From Paenibacillus sp. FSL R5-0623 (GTDB taxonomy: Bacteria > Bacillota > Bacilli > Paenibacillales > Paenibacillaceae), in assembly GCF_037974265.1 (NCBI RefSeq), contig NZ_CP150233.1, positions 6,634,001 through 6,698,000 on the forward strand: a DNA stretch of 64,000 bases, given 5' to 3'. Under the pieces are notes generated by a model. That model was not told the origin of the DNA and made no database searches. It saw only the letters and a program-made list of their open reading frames with translations. Below, piece by piece: positions 60,488-64,000 of this stretch. Position 1 is the first letter of the stretch, and each line of letters opens with the position of its first letter. The position numbers were made by a program, and so were the translations under genes.

Positions 60488-62794
60488 ATGAAGAAAAACA
60501 TGATAACAGGCAGCAAACTTTGGTCCATCGCCATGATTACCAGCCTACTCGCAGCATGCAGTTCACCAGCAACCACAAGCACAACGGCCAATGCCGCAAC
60601 GTCAACGACAGGAACAACCAAAACGGTATCTGTTAGCGAGCAAACTTCTGTAAAATACGCGGATCTGGTCTCTCTGGATGCGGACGATACCAATATTAGC
60701 TGGAGTGAGGCAGATTCCACAGCGATTAAGCTGAACGGAACAACTGCAACGGTGACCGGTTCGGGCGCCAAAGCAGCGAATGGTTCGGTAACCATCTCCG
60801 AAGCAGGCACTTATGTACTTAGCGGTGAGCTAACGGATGGACAGATCGTGGTTAACGTTGCCGATAAGGGTACTGTGCATCTCGTATTAAACGGAGCAAC
60901 CATTCATGATAACGACAGTGCCGCGATCTACATTCAGAAGGCTGGTAAAGCGGTGATTACACTCGAAAAAGGAACCAAGAATACCGTTTCCGATGGTAAA
61001 ACGTATGTGTACGCCGACGCTACGACAGATGAGCCTGATGCTGCAATCTTCAGCAAAGCGGATCTTACATTCAATGGTGCAGGTCAATTGACCGTCACAG
61101 GTAACTATAATGAAGGGATTACGAGCAAGGATGATCTGAAAATCATTAGTGGTAACATCAGTGTCAAAGCAGCCGATGACGGCATCAAAGGTAAGGATAT
61201 GGTCGCCATCCAAGCGGGTACGATTACCATTGAAGCCGAAGGCGACGGCATTAAATCAACCAATGACACAGATACCACCAAAGGCTTCGTTGCCATCGCA
61301 GGAGGTACCTTCGATATCCAAAGTGGCAACGACGGTATTCAAGCTGAAACCGCACTTGTTGCGGATGGCGGCACATACAACATTGTAACGGGCGGCGGTA
61401 GCGTCAATGCACCAGCCAAAGTAGAAGAAGGTCCATTTGGCGGCGGTGGCGGTGGATGGGGTGGCAGCACACCTCCAACGGATATGGGCACACCACCGGA
61501 TGGCGAACCTCCTGCAGATATGCCGGAGATGCCTACTAACAGCGGTACAAATGCAGGAGCTAATACAAACGGCGCAGCAGCATCCAACTCTGCCAACACA
61601 ACAACAACGGATAACAATGCCGATGCGGACACAGCAACAACAGCAACCGAGTCCACAAGTGCCAAAGCACTCAAAGCAGGTACAGATCTTACAATTAATG
61701 GCGGTACGTATACCATTGATTCCATGGATGATTCCCTACACAGCAACAATAACGTAACCGTCAACGATGGAACATTCAGCATTGAATCCGGTGATGACGG
61801 CATTCATGCCGATCAGGCCCTTACGATTAACGGCGGAACCATCACCATTGCGAAGAGCTATGAAGGACTTGAAGGTGCAATGATCACCCTGAACGATGGG
61901 GATGTGGATGTAACGGCATCCGATGATGGCGTAAATGCTGCAGGTGGCGAGACGGAAACAGCTGCGAATACAACGGCAAGTACAGATAGCGCTACTACAG
62001 CAACCGATGCAACCACGACATCCAACATCTCTGTAACCGAAACGACAGGTACAACTTCGACTACCGATCAGGCATCTCAAGGTACAGCTACTACTCAGCA
62101 AGGACGTGGACCGGGCGGTATGGGTGGTGCAGCAGCAAGCACTAACGAGTTCCACATTAACGGCGGCTCCCTCACGGTGAACGCAGGTGGTGACGGACTG
62201 GATTCCAATGGTTCCATCAACATGACTGGCGGAACGGTTATTGTGAACGGACCGACGGATAGCGGCAACGGAGCACTGGATTATGACGGCACCTTTGAAA
62301 TCAGTGGTGGATACCTCGTGGCTGCCGGCAGCTCTGGTATGGCACAAGGAACATCCGATGCGTCTACGCAAAACACCATTGTGATGACATTCCCTGCAAC
62401 GCAAAAAGCTGGAACACTTGTACATGTACAAGATAGCGAAGGCAATAATATTCTGACCTTTGCTCCGGCAAAAGATTATCAAACTGTGGTTGTCAGCTCA
62501 CCGGATCTTGCAAAAGATGGTTCATACGTGATTTACTCCGGTGGTACGTCTACAGGTAAAGCGGTGGATGGGCTCTACACAGACGGTACTTACAGTGGCG
62601 GAACCAAGGTGGTTGCATTCCAATCGACCAGTAATGTGACTTGGGTGAATGAATCTGGTGTGACCACAGCCAATACAGGTATGGGCGGTCCTGGCGGAGG
62701 TCGTGGCCAAGGCGGATTCGGAGGCGGCAGAAATCGGACGCAATCCGGTACAACCTCTGAGAGCACAGGCACTACTACGGATTCTGCAAAATAA
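60488..62794 (+). CDS. Secreted beta-helix lipoprotein (carbohydrate-binding-domain family, DUF4353 type)
   Basis: A 768-residue lipoprotein: basic start, hydrophobic core and lipobox LLAACSS. The body is a right-handed beta-helix built of repeats such as DGIKSTND, GGTFDIQSGNDGIQAET, NGGTYTIDSMDDSLHSNNN and NGGTITIAKSYEGLEGAMI. A Gly/Pro-rich insert (GGGGGGWGGSTPP) and Thr/Ala-rich linkers interrupt it, and the C-terminus is Gly-rich (GMGGPGGGRGQGGFGGG). It is the third gene of the VTC operon, 27 bases after DUF4956. It presumably acts at the cell surface. The ligand is unknown. Confidence 0.88.
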   Translation: MKKNMITGSKLWSIAMITSLLAACSSPATTSTTANAATSTTGTTKTVSVSEQTSVKYADLVSLDADDTNISWSEADSTAIKLNGTTATVTGSGAKAANGSVTISEAGTYVLSGELTDGQIVVNVADKGTVHLVLNGATIHDNDSAAIYIQKAGKAVITLEKGTKNTVSDGKTYVYADATTDEPDAAIFSKADLTFNGAGQLTVTGNYNEGITSKDDLKIISGNISVKAADDGIKGKDMVAIQAGTITIEAEGDGIKSTNDTDTTKGFVAIAGGTFDIQSGNDGIQAETALVADGGTYNIVTGGGSVNAPAKVEEGPFGGGGGGWGGSTPPTDMGTPPDGEPPADMPEMPTNSGTNAGANTNGAAASNSANTTTTDNNADADTATTATESTSAKALKAGTDLTINGGTYTIDSMDDSLHSNNNVTVNDGTFSIESGDDGIHADQALTINGGTITIAKSYEGLEGAMITLNDGDVDVTASDDGVNAAGGETETAANTTASTDSATTATDATTTSNISVTETTGTTSTTDQASQGTATTQQGRGPGGMGGAAASTNEFHINGGSLTVNAGGDGLDSNGSINMTGGTVIVNGPTDSGNGALDYDGTFEISGGYLVAAGSSGMAQGTSDASTQNTIVMTFPATQKAGTLVHVQDSEGNNILTFAPAKDYQTVVVSSPDLAKDGSYVIYSGGTSTGKAVDGLYTDGTYSGGTKVVAFQSTSNVTWVNESGVTTANTGMGGPGGGRGQGGFGGGRNRTQSGTTSESTGTTTDSAK

Positions 62795-62841
62795 GACATA
62801 GTGCTGAGTGATAAAGGTTACCTCGCTAGCTCAGACGAAAC

Positions 62842-62888
62842 AAAAAAGGCTCCGAATTCACTTTCACGGTGAGTTCGGAGCCTTCTTT
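62842..62888. terminator. Bidirectional terminator after the beta-helix lipoprotein gene
   Basis: AAGGCTCCGAA pairs with TTCGGAGCCTT around an inner TCAC/GTGA helix; A-run before and T-rich after, between converging genes. Confidence 0.8.
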
Positions 62889-62962
62889 CGTTATACTTCT
62901 GGAACAGGATTACAGGGAATTACAGTCCTCTGCCCAAGGTGAAGGCAACGCAATCCCTTTTC

Positions 62963-63541
62963 TCAAAACGTGTAGACATATACCTTGGTACGCAGGGCAT
63001 CCCGGCATGTAATAGTGCGTAGCGGTTCTTTTCCTGGCAGGGCAAAACAGACGCTAATCACCTTGGCACCCGGCGGAAGCTCACGACTGAACTTGTCCAT
63101 AAGCCGGGTCATGGCTCCCGGGAACAGATAACAAATCACACAATCCGCATGTTCATAGGAACTGGTGTAGATATCCCCGCGCATGAAACGCAGCCTGCCC
63201 TTGAGAGAGTGCTTGTTCCCCTTGGCTCGACGTAAGCGAACACTGAGATAGGCAATCATTTGAGACGACCATAAGGGGATGATAGAATTCTCAATCCCCG
63301 TCAGCCTTTTACCAGGGCAGTGTCTTACAACATCCAATCCCAATGTGCCCCATCCAGAGCCCGCTTCGAGCACATCCCCGTACCCTGGAATGCGCTTTAC
63401 CTCCTGAATGACCACCTGTCTGACACGACTGGATGTGGGCATCGGGGAAATCCCGTTTTTCCAACTGACAAGTACGATGGATATGACACAGATCAATGTC
63501 ACCACGGCAATCAGCCATGGAATCAGGTAAATGATGAACAT
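62963..63541 (-). CDS. Membrane-anchored SAM methyltransferase
   Basis: A 192-residue protein with one or two N-terminal helices (FIIYLIPWLIAVVTLICVISIVLVSW) and a methyltransferase domain: motif I DVLEAGSGWGTLGLDVV, acidic residue in RLTGIENSI, and ADCVICYLFPGAM. Substrate unknown; it may act on a membrane or envelope molecule. It starts 26 bases after the partial regulator gene on the same strand, with AAAGGGATG upstream. Confidence 0.8.
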   Translation of the reverse strand: MFIIYLIPWLIAVVTLICVISIVLVSWKNGISPMPTSSRVRQVVIQEVKRIPGYGDVLEAGSGWGTLGLDVVRHCPGKRLTGIENSIIPLWSSQMIAYLSVRLRRAKGNKHSLKGRLRFMRGDIYTSSYEHADCVICYLFPGAMTRLMDKFSRELPPGAKVISVCFALPGKEPLRTITCRDALRTKVYVYTF

Positions 63542-63567
63542 AAACTCATCCCTTTGTTATCACTCAT

Positions 63568-64000
63568 TCATTCCGGCACATGAGACTTCATATATACACC
63601 TTTTTTGTATACAGACTTGATGGTAAAGTGTACACCCAGCTTGCGATTCGTCCGATAGATTAGCGAGTTAATCTCGTCGATCCCTACCGCTTCACTCTCC
63701 AGCATGCTCCGCTCCGGCCACACCTGAGCCACAATCTGCTCTCGGGTCACAAAATGGTCCAGTTCACTATACAGCAGCTTGAACAGCTGATACTCCTTCT
63801 TGGACAGCGGAATCTCCACTTCACCGATCTGCACGGTTTGCAGGTGATCCTGCAAGCGTACACCCTCACCCAGCAGATCCGACACCCGATATTCCCTTGT
63901 CTCTCCAAGATCCCCTTCAGCGCGAAGCTGGATCAGTCCGTTGACCAACGTCAGGCTATCGCCCTCGCTAAACGGATATTTCTCATAGGGAACGAGGCGC
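63568..64000 (-). CDS. Winged-helix DNA-binding protein, N-terminus cut by window edge
   Basis: The frame is open to the right edge; 143 residues are visible. The C-terminal half is a trans_reg_C-type winged helix (LSKKEYQLFKLLYSELDHFVTREQIVAQVWPE, then IDEINSLIYRTNRKLG and IKSVYKKGVYM). The preceding segment (YEKYPFSEGDSLTLVNGLIQL) is not recognised; an FHA-like or receiver domain may lie beyond. A TTG at 63948 should not be taken as the start, since the frame continues. It is upstream of the methyltransferase. Confidence 0.75.
   Translation of the reverse strand, partial: RLVPYEKYPFSEGDSLTLVNGLIQLRAEGDLGETREYRVSDLLGEGVRLQDHLQTVQIGEVEIPLSKKEYQLFKLLYSELDHFVTREQIVAQVWPERSMLESEAVGIDEINSLIYRTNRKLGVHFTIKSVYKKGVYMKSHVPE

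Overview
The window looks like chromosomal DNA of a spore-forming soil Firmicute, most probably Paenibacillus. Evidence: strong GGAGG ribosome sites with frequent TTG/GTG/CTG starts, a Spo0E-type protein, GlnR-type TGTNA-N7-TNACA boxes, cre-like sites, and a plant-polysaccharide repertoire (pectate lyase, GH43 with a ricin-type module, a GH130/epimerase pair). I see no rRNA, tRNA, CRISPR array, phage or insertion sequence. Both edges cut genes: a sugar-binding lipoprotein on the left and a winged-helix regulator on the right.

Layout. 0-5 kb: a mannobiose-type catabolic locus (divergent ABC binding protein, epimerase, GH130 phosphorylase, LacI regulator) with operator-like boxes inside two divergent promoters. 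5-15 kb: pectate lyase with a cre site, UPF0316 protein, an unusual leucine-dehydrogenase-like enzyme with an insertion, an ABC exporter, GH43. 14.5-18.4 kb: a two-component system followed by two PepSY proteins. 18.4-31 kb: NAD(P)-binding protein, type II NADH dehydrogenase with DUF1641, CsbD, sugar-nucleotide epimerase, cupin, DUF1835/DUF3658, TVP38-type membrane protein, an odd HNH protein with a small CxxC partner, acyltransferase, photolyase. 31-35.4 kb: a SARP-like response regulator with a 1031-residue kinase carrying two kinase modules. 35.5-42 kb: small enzymes, NamA, PepT, a Crp-type regulator, a soluble chemoreceptor. 42-54 kb: nitrogen metabolism (AGCS transporter, GlnL-like regulator, acetate transporter, ANTAR regulator, nirB-nirD-nirC-cobA). 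54-64 kb: TetR/SDR pair, a second two-component system divergent from a VTC-DUF4956-beta-helix lipoprotein operon, and a membrane-anchored methyltransferase.

The best-supported regulatory system is the assimilatory nitrite reductase locus. GlnR-type boxes lie at the nirB promoter, upstream of the divergent ANTAR gene, and between the AGCS transporter and glnL-like genes. The nirB leader holds two stem-loops with six-base loops carrying A at position 1 and G at position 4, the signature of ANTAR targets. The second overlaps the 5' arm of an intrinsic terminator. This predicts double control: nitrogen status through GlnR and antitermination by the ANTAR protein, whose N-terminal domain looks like a receiver without a phosphoacceptor.

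The least described items are two dispersed repeat families and the VTC operon. Family A (three copies, about 190-220 bp) is a foldback element whose stems are kept while their sequence changes between copies. Family B (two copies, about 200 bp) has four roughly 24-nt units arranged forward-forward-reverse-reverse at about 50-bp spacing. The VTC operon is separated from its two-component system by a near-perfect 19-bp inverted repeat.
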